Shown: positions 47,104 through 57,848 of the stretch, one piece after another
Layout: every line of letters begins with the position of its first letter
Position numbering within the stretch: position 1 is the stretch's first letter
Program-made: the position numbers and the translations under genes
Origin: Mytilus edulis
Taxonomy: Eukaryota > Mollusca > Bivalvia > Mytilida > Mytilidae
DNA length: 64,000 nt
Direction: 5' to 3'
Assembly (NCBI RefSeq): GCF_963676685.1
Contig: NC_092349.1
Span: forward strand, 85,200,604 to 85,264,603
The notes under the pieces: model-generated
What the model saw: the letters and a program-made list of their open reading frames with translations, nothing else
Told to the model about the DNA's origin: nothing
The model's database searches: none

Positions 47104-47646
47104 TATGTCGTTGTTCTCCTCTTATATTTAATGCGTTTCCCTCGGTTTTAGTTTGTTATCCCGATTTTGTTTTTTGTCCATGGATTTATGAGTTTTGAAC
47201 AGCGGTATACTACTGTTGCCTTTATTTATATGTTCACCCTGAAAAATAAAAAAATAAATGAGAAGGAAGAAAGTCATACATATAACATGAGAAACTGTTG
47301 AAATTATGCATCAAAATCATCAAAATTAGTTAAAAAATCTGGTGAACTATTTTGAATGACATTTAGACAGATGTTCAGTTGACATCTTGCATTAAATATG
47401 TGTTCTGAGTTATCGGATATTAAACATATTGTGAAGTATGAGATCTTGACTTTTCTGTGGATATTTGATGTTTCATCAACGCATGCTAAGTGTCATCAAC
47501 ATAGTGCTGTGAGATAGGAGGAGGAATTGTTACATCAAAACTCAATTAATATGTTTATTTTATTTTTTTCTGACAAATCTTGGTTCTATGCCGTATAATT
47601 ATTTAGAGAGGAAATAATCTAAATATAAGAGGAGAACAACGACATA
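47104..47646. mobile_element. MITE with perfect 27-bp terminal inverted repeats
   Basis: TATGTCGTTGTTCTCCTC followed by TTATATTTA at 47104-47130 returns exactly inverted at 47620-47646. The 543-bp interior has no ORF. GACATACAAC is doubled just outside the right end. No target duplication is certain. Confidence 0.75.
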
Positions 47647-48104
47647 CAACGACATACAACTCGATTACCAATATACTAAAAGGACAAATTCAATTAGTAC
47701 GAAATACACACATTCTACAAATTTAGAAACACGAAGCCAGGCAAAACTGGGGATTATCTTGGGCATTTACATCTTTCATAATGCTGATATCTACACAGCC
47801 TCATGTTCTGTATTAAAATCATATACTTAAAAAATATTTTTTTAAAACCCCACTTGATAGGATGAACATGCAAGCCCCTATTGTGAAGGAGACTTTCATA
47901 TGGTTTTTATGTACCTACAGGGACGCATATAATTAAAAGTAACTCCTAGAATAGAGATCAGACATATACTAGTACTATGTACATGTAGATGTTGACTGTG
48001 TAGTGGGATAGATAGCAGCTCGAAGTTTTATTCCGATAGCCATACTGATTAAAGCTTAATTAGAAAAAAATAATTTGTTACGTTATCTTTATTAGCTTAC
48101 GCAG

Positions 48105-48139
48105 ATGGCCTTGCTCTCAATAATTACCATGTCAAAACA
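48105..48139 (+). CDS. Exon 2 of the secreted-protein candidate
   Basis: The acceptor TTAGCTTACGCAG ends at 48104 and the strong donor GTAAGT starts at 48140. Joined to exon 1 in phase 1 it reads DGLALNNYHVKT and leaves in phase 0, which fits exon 3. If the signal peptide is cleaved after the alanine, this is the mature N terminus. It lies outside the duplicated segment A/B. Confidence 0.4.
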
Positions 48140-48631
48140 GTAAGTGCATACTACACAGGGTTCTTAGATAATTTATAAGCGGTTAATCTTTTCTGTAAAT
48201 CGACAAAATATGTTTCAAAAAATTAGTGAACAGAGAATATGATTTTTTTATACATTAATTTTTAAAACTGTTCTGTCTTGAAAGTTATAAAATTCATAGA
48301 ATTCTTCTATTTTTTGGAGTTATGATTTTAGAATTTTTGTTTTAACTGATTTAAACATTTAATGACATTAAATGATATTAAAAGTTTCAACAATTTTTCG
48401 AACATTTCTCTTCTGCAAACCTGGTAATTAATTCTTAAGTTTTATGTACTTATTTTTGCACTTCAAGTTTAGCTTAGATAGTCACTAAATCTGCAGTTGA
48501 TCAAACTTACCGACGACAGCTTATGTATGACAGTGTAGATGTTGTTTTAACGATTAACAAATACAGATATAGCTTAAGCTTCCTCCATTAATGTCCAGTC
48601 TATTGATTCCAACTTCGAGAATTCTTCATCT

Positions 48632-49166
48632 AACGGGACGGATTGTACCTGATGTTCATATGATGAAATCATAATCTTTCAGTCAGTTTAATTGAAGTCT
48701 GGAGCTGGCATGTCAGTTAACTGCTAGTAGTCTGTTGTTATTTATGTATTATTGTCATTTTGTTTATTTTCTTTGGTTACATCTTCTGACATCAGACTCG
48801 GATTTCTCTTGAACTGAATTTTAATGTGCGTATTGTTATGCGTTTACTTTACTACATTGGTTAGAGGTATAGGGGGAGGGTTGAGATCTCACAAACATGT
48901 TTAACCCCGCCGCATTTTTGCACCTGTCCCAAGTCAGGAGCCTCTGGCCTTTGTTAGTCTTGTATGATTTTTAATTTTAGTTTCTTGTGTACAATTTGGA
49001 AATTAGTATGGCGTTCATTATCACTGGACTAGTATATATTTGTTTAGGGACCAGCTGAAGGACGCCTCCGGGTGCGGGAATTTCTCGCTACATTGAAGAC
49101 CTGTTGTTTTTTATTTGGTCGGGTTGTTGTCTCTTTGACACATTCCCCATTTCCATTCTCAATTTT
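48632..49166 (+). mobile_element. 5'-truncated Penelope-like tail insertion
   Basis: It begins TAACGGGACGGATTGTACC and ends CATTCTCAATTTTA. In copy B the flanks CTTCATC and TTGTTTCAGACATTTGAT are only a few bases apart (about 59290-59320), so B preserves the near-empty site. Little sequence was lost and no long target duplication is evident. The insertion lies immediately upstream of the exon 3 acceptor. Confidence 0.85.
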
Positions 49167-49176
49167 ATTGTTTCAG

Positions 49177-49338
49177 ACATTTGATCCAATGTTAAAAAAG
49201 CAGCCTGTCACCTACATAGATTATAATCGATATCACCCCGAGGACGTTAGCCCCATTTACACCTTGATAGTATGGTTAATGCACAATGATAGCTGTTTTA
49301 TACTTTTAAACGTTGTTTTCATCTTTTTATTGGATTAG
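49177..49338 (+). CDS. Exon 3 of the secreted-protein candidate
   Basis: The acceptor TTGTTTCAG ends at 49176. In phase 0 it reads TFDPMLKKQPVTYIDYNRYH, then PEDVSPIYTLIVWLMHND, then a hydrophobic end and a TAG stop at 49336-49338. With exons 1 and 2 this gives an 86-residue protein. The real exon may stop earlier at a donor such as GTATGG (49270) and continue elsewhere. The duplicate at 59313-59464 keeps the frame but has no upstream exons. I do not recognise the family; a faint likeness to the N terminus of Cys-loop receptors is not strong enough to use. Confidence 0.35.
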   Translation, partial: TFDPMLKKQPVTYIDYNRYHPEDVSPIYTLIVWLMHNDSCFILLNVVFIFLLD

Positions 49339-49505
49339 GCATACATGCAAGATATCCAATTATATTTAATGGTTTCTAGGTTTATATATTTATGTAAAGC
49401 AGTGTTCTCTTATGTTCAAAATTTTGTGTTCTGTCTTTTATCCAAATACTCGTTAGACTGTACAATAATTTTCAAAGTGCAATGTACAAATGATACTTGG
49501 TCAAA

Positions 49506-50087
49506 AGGAGTAGGTTCAGTAAGGCCCCTTTTTGGCCCCAAAATATAACAGTTTTACAAAATTGTTAAAATGTATATCTTTAGTTATACATTGGAAAGTA
49601 AAATGCTTCTGCTACATTAATATGGGCTGTTTTTGACAATACAATGCACAAATATTGGGTACTAGCATCATTAAGTCATGCTAAATTACTGAAAACTTTA
49701 GCATTTTAGTTAAATTTTAGACGGTTTCCGTGTTAAATGAAAGTTGCCGCATTCGTTTTCATTCTTAATATTGAAATATAAGTTGTATTTGATGATAATA
49801 CATAACATATATAAAGGTTGTGGATGAACACGGATGCGGCCACTTTCATTTTTGACAAAAACATCTGATAAGTGACATTTTTGGGCATATTTGATAGATT
49901 ATTCGTATTTCAGCAAGAATCGGAGCGTTTTTAATGAGTAAATCAGTTAAAATCTTTCCCATAAACTTATTGAATCAACTGAAATAGACACTTAAGTGTT
50001 TAAAAAGTGTCTAAAATCTTGTTAAAATCTTTCGTCAGATGAACTTGAAATTTGAGGCCAAAATCAGCCCTTACCGAACCTACTCCT
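49506..50087. mobile_element. MITE with AGGAGTAGGTTC terminal inverted repeats
   Basis: The left end reads AGGAGTAGGTTCAGTAAGG; the right end reversed is AGGAGTAGGTTCGGTAAGG. Copy B lacks it and reads TCAAAATTTCTCATTGAAAA at the corresponding place (59632 onward). The 582-bp body is noncoding. Confidence 0.85.
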
Positions 50088-50149
50088 TTCTAAAATACTA
50101 TGAAAATTAAACAGCAACAGCAACACCCTCCCCCCAAAAAAGCCATGAA

Positions 50150-50512
50150 TGTTAATTATTTTTATATGCACTAATCCTTACACCTAACTCAACACAGCGG
50201 GAAGAGACTGATGAATGGTGGATGGGTGATCGTTTAAAGTCCATGCATATAAAGGCCTAGGCCGAAGAACATATATGAATATGTACCCAGCTTTGTACTC
50301 TCAGCGGGATCTTTCACGTTTTAGCTTAGAAAGCTACAGTTTTTGGGAAGACATGTCACCCTATCAGTCTTTGCTGCTACGTGCCTAGCGAAGAAGCAGC
50401 AAACATAATGTTTACGGTCTATGTTTTGATCCGGTCGGGGATCGAACCCACGACCTCCCGCACTCTAGGAGTACATGCTTCCCTGAGACCACCGGGACGG
50501 CAAGAAATAAAT
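50150..50512 (-). mobile_element. tRNA-derived SINE in duplication copy A
   Basis: On the minus strand GGTGGTCTCAGGGAAGCATG (A-box side) and GTGGGTTCGATCCCCGACC (B box) form a tRNA-like head at about 50437-50500. The body extends toward 50150 (CAGCGGGATCTTTCACGTTT on the plus strand). The duplicate is at 60540-60800. Confidence 0.7.
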
Positions 50513-51049
50513 GGTGTAGCGACGAAAGAAAATACTTCATGATTTTGGATCTTTGCTTAGGTTGTAACTAGATAGTCTGTCGTCCTTGGTTGAAATAGAC
50601 TAATCCATACGGGAATTATACTTCAAATTACCTAATGAAGGCGTTCAGTATAATTGTCACGTTAATCCCCTCAAATGTGTTTTGAGTGTTTACTATATAA
50701 TATTATAACACAGGAAAAAATACTGTAACTGTAGTGTGACATAGATTTTTGAAAGTTATTTAAACTTTTATAAGCTGATTCATTAGAGGAAATTACTCGT
50801 CAAGAGACAAGTAGCTTTTGTCCCATGTATACATGTATATTTGATCAGTATGAGAATTTTATCTTTATAGAGTTTGAAAAGGACGATCATAAAGGTTTTC
50901 GTTGCATTCATAGGTTGACATGCAAAAATGAGTGAAACTGTCAATTATCAAAGATGTGCTTCTACAAAGGGAAATTGTCCTTATCACCTTTCGTTTTTTC
51001 ATGTTTTTGTCAGTTAAATAAAAGGGGGATATTTCACTTACATTGTTTA

Positions 51050-51190
51050 AAAAAACCACTTTCAAACTTATGCGAACGACTTTCGAACTCGTGCTCATGA
51101 CTTTCAAAATATAGGTGCGCACGACTTTCAAAATGGTTAGCACGACTTTTGATCACCTTTCAAAATGGTTGGCACGACTTTCAAATTCGT
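51050..51190 (+). repeat. Degenerate tandem repeat around CACGACTTTCAAA
   Basis: GCACGACTTTCAAAATGGTT and close variants occur about five times at 25-35 bp spacing. Copy B (about 61360-61440) has lost most of these units. Confidence 0.6.
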
Positions 51191-51640
51191 GTTCTCGGCT
51201 TTTTGACCGACAAAGTTTGACTGGCTCTATAAAGACGTGCTCACGAGTATAAATGTCACGCCCACTGTATGTCTATGATATGGAGCGCACTATTTTAAAA
51301 GTACTGTACACGAGATTTTTCAAACTGGTGCGCACTAGAATAAATCTCCGGCAAACAACAAACAAATTCACGTTCATTTGCTAATAAATTAGCGATGATA
51401 GTATATATATTGCCTACAAAGGAGAAAATGACGAGGGTCACAAAGACAGGTTTTGTATATCAGAACTAGTATTACAGCTTTCAATCGTGGTAGTTGAAAG
51501 ATTACACGGGAATTATACAACTGTAATAGTTTTTTTGTTTGCAAAACTACTCTTCAGTACGACTATGTAGAAGTAGCGTTTTTATCAGGTTATCTTGTTT
51601 TTGGAAGAAATTAATAGAAGGATATGTGATTGATATTTAG

Positions 51641-51784
51641 ACAATATACGTATAGTGTCTTGAAATATGAAATTTATTTGTATGAGGCTTAGAAACGGGA
51701 AAATGCGAGGTTCTACCGAGCATTTTCCCGTTTCGTGCCGAATACAAATAAATTTCATATTTCAAGACACTATACGTATATTGT
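51641..51784. mobile_element. 144-bp near-perfect palindrome
   Basis: ACAATATACGTATAGTGTCT starts the left arm and returns inverted ending at 51784. The arms run about 43 bp perfectly and continue with mismatches (GAAACGGGAAAATGC/GCATTTTCCCGTTTC). It sits exactly where copy A leaves homology with copy B. Confidence 0.85.
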
Positions 51785-52175
51785 TTTTATACTGAAATCG
51801 TTAAAAAAAATAAAAAATTAAAAAAATATGTAACAAATATTGTTAAAAAAAAGTGTTTTGAATTTCCCTCTTGGGGTACCATTTTGGGGTATTTCCCTAT
51901 GAGCGTAGTCCAGGCGGTAAGACATTGACATATTAAGGGACTAGAAAGGGAAAATGAACTTAATTAATATCATTTGATAAATATGGTATATAAATAACCA
52001 ATTTGAAGACATAAAAGTTTAAATTCATAAAAGTTTGACCATTGTTACTTCACGTTGTCATGGTCGTGACGTGACGTTGTTGATGAAATACAGTAGTTCC
52101 GGTAAGGAGGCGGGGCTTATAGGTTAGTTGAGGTCATTGACGTATAAAGCTAACGTTTGTACGTATAGCTTTATC
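51785..52175. other. Unassigned DNA between palindrome and the 6-kb transposon
   Basis: AT-rich with TTGGGGTACC / TTTGGGGTATT blocks and no ORF. It is not in copy B, so it arrived with one of the insertions. Confidence 0.4.
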
Positions 52176-52211
52176 TATGGAACGCCGTAACTGCCTTATG
52201 TTAAAAACTTT

Positions 52212-52490
52212 CATTATATGATGGTACTTTGACATTATACGATGGAACTTTGACATTATACGATGGTACTTTGACATTATATGATGGTACTTTGACATTA
52301 TACGATGGTACTATGACATTATATGATGGTACTTTGACATTATATGATGGTACTTTGACATTATACGATGGTACTTTGACATTATACGATGGTACTTTGA
52401 CATTATACGATGGTACTTTGACATTATATGATGGTACTTTGACATTATACGATGGTACTTTGACATTATATGATGGTACTTTAACATTTT
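52212..52490 (+). repeat. 21-bp minisatellite, left arm (about 13 copies)
   Basis: The unit ACATTATACGATGGTACTTT plus G varies mainly at TACGATGG/TATGATGG. Seven-codon periodicity gives a spurious LYDGTLT repeat frame. It is the inverse of the array at 57849. Confidence 0.95.
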
Positions 52491-52614
52491 ACTTTGCTTT
52501 GTCAATTTCGAGTAGCTCGGGTGTCTTCTGCAATTTTTATTTTACATTTTCATATCATTTGGTAATGTTTATTATTAAAAGCAACATAAATCATAATATA
52601 TTGAAAAAACATTG

Positions 52615-53450
52615 AGGAAATGGGGAATGTGTCAAAGCGACAACAACCCGACCATAGAGCAGACAACAGCCGAAGGCCACCAATGGGTATTCAATGTAGC
52701 GAGAAACTCCCGCAACCGTAGGCGTCCTCAGCTGGCCCCTTAAAATATGTATACTAGTACAGTGATAATTGACGTCATACTAAACTCCGATTTGTACACA
52801 AGAAACTAAAATTAAAAGTCATACAAGGCTAACAAAGGCCAGAGGCTCCTGACTTGCGACAGGCGCAAAATTGCGGCGGGGTTAATCATGTTTATTATAT
52901 ATCAACCCTCCCCCTATACCTCTAGCCAATGTAGAAAAGTAAACGCATACAACAATACGCACATTAAGATTCGGTTCAAGAGAAGTCCGAGTCCGATGTC
53001 AGAAGATGTAACAAAAGAAAGTAAATAAAATGACAATAATACATAAATAACAACAGACTATTAGCAGTTAACTGACATACCAGCTCCAGACCTCAATTAA
53101 ACTGATTGAAATATTATGTCTTCATCATATGAATATCAGGCACAATCCCTCCCGTTAGGAGTTTAGTATCATACCATCATAAAATATATGAGAACATAAC
53201 CCGTGTCATGCCAACAACTGTTTTTTAAATAAATGTGTTTAGTTCCGATGCAAAGACCCTATAAGTTTATCAATATTAAAGCCAAACTATGCAATCTTTA
53301 ATGACCTGACAACAGTATCGTAACTATATCCCTTCTTAAGAAATCTGTTTAAAGGTTTTGTAAGCTTTTGAGGTGATAACTGACATTTTTGTGCTTTGTA
53401 AAGAATATTACCATAAAAGATTGGATGTGAAATACCTGAACGTATAAGAT
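52615..53450 (-). mobile_element. 5'-truncated Penelope-like copy, inverted
   Basis: Read on the minus strand it contains the C-terminal RT segment (RSGISHPIFYGNILYKAQ, about 53445-53287, interrupted by a TAG after SLKIA) and then the full 3' tail ending near 52615. It stops abruptly where the dispersed repeat at 53455 begins. It faces the plus-strand copy at 53814. Confidence 0.85.
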
Positions 53451-53770
53451 ATAAAAAAGAAGATGTGGTATGATTGCCAATGAGACAACTGTCCACAAGA
53501 GACCAGAATGACACAGAAATTAACAATCATAGGTCATCGTACGGCCTTCAACAATGAGGAAAGCCCATATCGCACAGTCAGCTATCAAAGGCCCCGAAAT
53601 GACAACGTAAAACGATTCAAACGAGAAAAACTAACGGCCTTATTTATATAAAAAAAAAATGAACGAAAAACAAATATGTAATACATAAACAAACGACAAC
53701 CACTGAATTACAGGCTCCTGACTTGGTATAGGCACATATAGAGTCCCCTCATGGAAGTGCCCATATTTGT
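53451..53770 (+). repeat. Dispersed repeat, best-preserved copy in the window
   Basis: It starts AAGAAGATGTGGTATGATTG, passes through CGTACGGCCTTCAACAATGA and GGCCCCGAAATGACAACG, and ends CAGGCTCCTGACTTGGTATA. Partial copies occur near 805, 24310, 34600 (reversed), 44600 (reversed), 60120 and 60270 (reversed). It has no coding capacity and separates two inverted Penelope-like copies. Confidence 0.75.
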
Positions 53771-53813
53771 TGGGGAGCACATTATTTGTACATAGACTAT
53801 ATAACTTACATTA

Positions 53814-55020
53814 CATAAAGCTAATACTAACAATGACCACTGCCCTTTCCTCGATCTTGATATCTATATCACTAACGGAAAGCTGAATACTAAAATTTAT
53901 GATAAAAGAGATGATTTTTCATTTCCTATCGTTAATTATCCATTTTTAGATGGTGACGTTCCCTTGTCACCATCTTACGGTGTTTATATATCTCAACGTG
54001 TACGATTCGCTCGTGAATGTAACAATGTTTTAGATTTTAACGAGAGAAATTTATGTATTGCTGAAAAATTATTACACCAGATTTTTCTATATCACAAACT
54101 AGTCAAAACATCTACTAAATTTTGTCATCGGTATAAGGACATCATTCGTAAATATAGCTCAACATGCAGACTTCTTATACGTTCAGGTATTTCACATCCA
54201 ATTTTTTATGGAAATATTCTTTATAAAGCACAAAGGTGTCAGTATTCACCTCAAAAACTAACAAAACCTTTGAATAGACTTATTAAGAAGGGATATAATT
54301 ACGATACTGTTGTCAGGTCATTAAAGATTGCATATTTTGGCGTTAATATTGATTCACTTATAGGGTCTTTGCATCGGAACTAAACACATTTATTCAAAAA
54401 CCAGTTGTTGACATGACACGGGTTATGTTCTTCTCATATATGTTATGATGGTATGATACTAAACCCCTAACGGGAAGGATTGTGCCTGATGTTCATATGA
54501 TGAAATCATAATCTTTCAGTCAGTTTAATGAAGTCTGGAGCTGGCATGTCAGTTAACTGCTAGTATACTGTTGTTATTTATGTATTATTGTCATTTTGTT
54601 TATTTTCTTTGGTTACATCTTCTGACATCAGACTCGGACTTCTCTTGAACTGAATTTTAATGTGCGTATTGTTATGCGTTTACTTTTCTACATTGGCTAG
54701 AGGTATAGGGGGAGGGTTGAGATCTCACAAACATGTTTAACCCCGCCGCATTTTTGCGCCTGTCCCAAGTCAGGAGCCTCTGGCCTTTGTTAGTCTTGTA
54801 TTATTTTAATTTTAGTTTCTTGTGTACAATTTGGAAATTAGTATGGCGTTCATTATCACTGAACTAGTATATATTTGTTTAGGGGTCAACTGAAGGACGC
54901 CTCCGGGTGCGGGAATTTTTCGCTACATTAAAGACCTGTTGGTTACCTTCTGCTGTTGATTTTTTCTATGGTCGGGTTGTTGTCTCTTTGGCACATTCCC
55001 CATTTTCATTCTCAATTTTA
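53814..55020 (+). mobile_element. 5'-truncated Penelope-like copy with RT C terminus and tail
   Basis: It matches the element at 35450 from position 36554 onward. The RT C-terminal part stays open to SLHRN (TAA near 54379) and lacks the frameshift seen at 36800. All catalytic motifs upstream are absent, so it is non-functional. The tail ends CATTCTCAATTTTA at about 55020. Confidence 0.85.
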
Positions 55021-55648
55021 TATTTGATTGTTTGTATTAATTAGCTTTAGTTGAAATTGTTAAAAAGTTACTTGAATAAAGAGATTATTTGAATGTTTGA
55101 GTATGCTTTTAGATCACAAGCAAAGGTGGGGTAAGTTTATATCAGCACTTATCCTAACCTCAAACAATTGCCCCAATGAACTTGACTTCCATTATGTCTT
55201 TTATTTGATGAAGAGAGACATGTTGTTTTAGTCTCTCTCTTTTTTTTTTCAGTGACGCTTGTCCAGGACACACCTTGTTTGTCTTTTGCCCTAGACTTTA
55301 GATGTATGGCACATGAGTGTATTGCCAGAATGTGTGTCGTGACCGTCAGGTCAAATAACCGTTTTAGTGTTAACTTGACGTCTCAAGCTTGTTTATATCT
55401 TTTTACCTAGGCTGCAGATATTTGACTTTTACACATATGGTGTAAAATAATTGTTGTAACTTTGACACATTTCTTCCATCATAGATAGTGGCAGGGGATG
55501 ATTTCGTTTAATGGAAATGCAAACAAACAACTTTTGAGTTGATTGATATGAACTATGAAATAATGTATGGGACTTTGTGTACAATGGTGTAGTTCACTTT
55601 GTAATATGGGTGCTGTCATCGTAGAAGACTGAACACAGTGTTGTACAT

Positions 55649-56679
55649 GGCAAGCCGTTCTCGTCAAAACTATGTTTAAACCCTTTTTTCGAAAAAAAAA
55701 TACACACTGAGAATTAAAAACCTAAAATAACACACTGAGATTTAAAAAAATAAAAAACACACACTGAGAATTCAAAATTACACACTGAGATTTTAAAAAG
55801 ACACACTGAGATGAAATAAATTGAAAAACACACACTGAGAATTGTTAATTACACACTGAGATTTCAAAAATACGCACTGAGATTAATATGCAAATTACTA
55901 ATGAATATTCATGAGATGAATAATTCAACAGATTTATATCTTGATCTCAAGAACTCTTGTCATTATAATGAAATGCGATTCCTTCAACCAGTAATTAAAC
56001 ATGTGTCCCTTTTCAAAGTCTTCCAACTGTTTCCCTGATTTCGCTGTTAATCTTTTATATTTTTGTTACGTTTATATGCTATAATAGACACTTGAGTAAA
56101 AATTTCATTGCATTCTTTTGCAGATTGTTTCAATGTTTTCTTATAATTTTAATAAAGTTTTTCACCATTTGGTTATATTTTGTAATAAGAGTAAGTGGGT
56201 ATATTTCTAAAGTTTTTTTTATTAATAATTTGAAACCAAATCGCAGGACTAACGAGTTTTGTCCCCTTGTTGTTTTAAGCTTGTAATAGATTCAGATTAA
56301 GTATGCTAATAAGTTATGTGCGCATAAAAAGTGCGCACAAATCTCAGTGTGTAATTTTAAATTCTCAGTGTGTAATTTCTAATTCTCAGTGTGTGTTTTC
56401 AGTTTATTTATTCTCAGTGTGTCTTTTTGAAATCTCAGTGTGTAATTTTCAATTCTCAGTGTGCGTTTTTCATTTTTGAAATCTCAGTGCGTCTTTATGA
56501 AATCTCAGTGTGTAATTTTTGATTCTCAGTGTGTAATTTTCAATTCTCAGTGTGTAATTCTCAATTCTCAATGTGCGTTTTGATGTTTTTAAATCTCAGT
56601 GTGCTTTGTTGTAATTCTCAGTGTGTAAATTTTTCGAAAAATAGTTTAAACATAGTTTTGACGAGAACGGCTTGCCGTA
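55649..56679. mobile_element. Fold-back element with inverted ACACACTGAGA arrays
   Basis: The outer ends carry GGCAAGCCGTTCTCGTCAAA in inverted copies, followed inward by arrays of ACACACTGAGA-type units (left about 55700-55882; right, inverted, about 56340-56630). GTTGTACAT lies immediately left (55640-55648) and at 56680-56688, suggesting a 9-bp target duplication. That length would fit Mutator-like elements. The 450-bp centre has no convincing ORF. It is nested in the 52176-58137 transposon. Confidence 0.8.
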
Positions 56680-57073
56680 GTTGTACATGTATTTGTATGT
56701 TTTTATGTTCATAAATGAGCACGAGTGTGTACATAGAGTGAATCCGTACTCTGATTTTGTCAGTCATAATCGAGGTCAAAACAATCTATGTTAGCGATCT
56801 TGTGGAAAATATCTTTAACAATAAAATCAAATGCTAAAGAAATGTTCATAATGTTCATAGCAAGGTTCTGACGAAGTGCATCCTAGCCAACACAGGCTAT
56901 TACAAATTCTAATGCAACAACGTTTGTTACGTTCATTTTGATTGGATAACGTCACTTTCTTACATGGCATCAATTGACAATTGATGCTATGGGACGTACG
57001 CGCAAGCGCAGACGGCATATGACAGATTTTAAATACATGTTTTAACGTTGTTTTCTGTCAGTTTCATTAGAAT

Positions 57074-57240
57074 GGAGATAACAATACTGTATTTTAAGCT
57101 CCGACGGCATCAATTTGGGATTTGATGGTCGCAAATACCCGTTTACTGTCTCCGTTAACGCGTCGCCAGTAAACTTAATTTGCGACCATCAAATCCCCAA
57201 TTGATGCCGTCGGAGCTTAAAATACAATACAGTTATCTCC
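57074..57240. mobile_element. 167-bp near-perfect hairpin
   Basis: GGAGATAAC...ATTTTAAGCTCCGACGGCAT on the left is mirrored by ATGCCGTCGGAGCTTAAAAT...GTTATCTCC on the right. Arms are about 63 bp with very few mismatches, and the loop itself pairs (GTTTACTG/CAGTAAAC). TCAATTTGGGATTTGATGGTC/ATCAAATCCCCAATTGA also pairs within the arms. Confidence 0.85.
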
Positions 57241-57295
57241 TAAATATAAGATGCTGAAATTTTAAAGATCAACTTGTGTTAATTTATCAAAAAAT

Positions 57296-57780
57296 TTAAT
57301 TTCTTGTAATAATTCCCAAACACTTTAAATAGTCATTTATTCCAAAGTTTTTATGCATATTTTCACCACACAGAGGAAACTCTTGAATAGTTTCTCCCAA
57401 TACAACATCAAGGTCATCATCTTTAAGTTCTGAAAATGTACGTATACTCAGATCAAACTGTGCCATTCTTCGATATATTGTACGTTCAGATACAAGTAAA
57501 AGCTTTGCAACATCCGAGATCAAAAATCAATCATCAAGTAAATTTTCAAGTGTAGATTTGTCTATGTCAAATATAGGAGGTCCCGAACTTCCTTAAAGTT
57601 TCTGTGGTTTGATAGCCTAAAATGTAATACACTCAATTCGAAGCTTAATCATGTCTGCTGTATTTGAAACTCATAGAGCTTCTAATTCATGTCTCGAAAG
57701 CATACCCACAATGTTTGGTGGTATCTTTTCTCTTTCAAAATGTACAAACGCATGCTTCAAATCAACCTTCTTCAGTACAC
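57296..57780 (-). pseudogene. Decayed integrase-core-family transposase, N-terminal part
   Basis: Read 57780 to 57296 on the minus strand, one frame gives LKKVDLKHAFVHFEREKIPP, then GPPIFDIDKSTLENLLDD, then ISDVAKLLLVSERTIYRRM and EFPLCGENM. Stops interrupt it at about 57665, 57622, 57594 and 57523. The V-S-x-R-T-[IL]-x-R-R-M helix-turn-helix, followed by an acidic DLD stretch and a P-x-C-G-x-x-M block, is the N-terminal hallmark of a metazoan transposase family whose C-terminal part is an rve integrase domain; that domain is absent here. It is probably the former transposase of the surrounding 52176-58137 element. Confidence 0.65.
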
Positions 57781-57848
57781 TCAATATGAGTGATTACTCC
57801 ATTTTGTATTTTTCTAATTTCGCATGATTCCTTTTGTCTTTACAAAAT

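Larger units (their letters stand above)
48470..51640 (+). repeat. Segmental duplication copy A, first part
   Basis: It matches 59150-61755 in order and orientation, at roughly 80-90 percent by eye. Shared blocks include CCCCGAGGACGTTAGCCCCA, TGCACAATGATAGCTGTTTT, AGAAATAAATGGTGTAGCGA and AATACTGTAACTGTAGTGTG. Compared with copy B it carries two clean insertions: a Penelope-like tail (48632-49166) and a MITE (49506-50087). It continues at 58175 after a 6.5-kb interruption. Confidence 0.85.
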
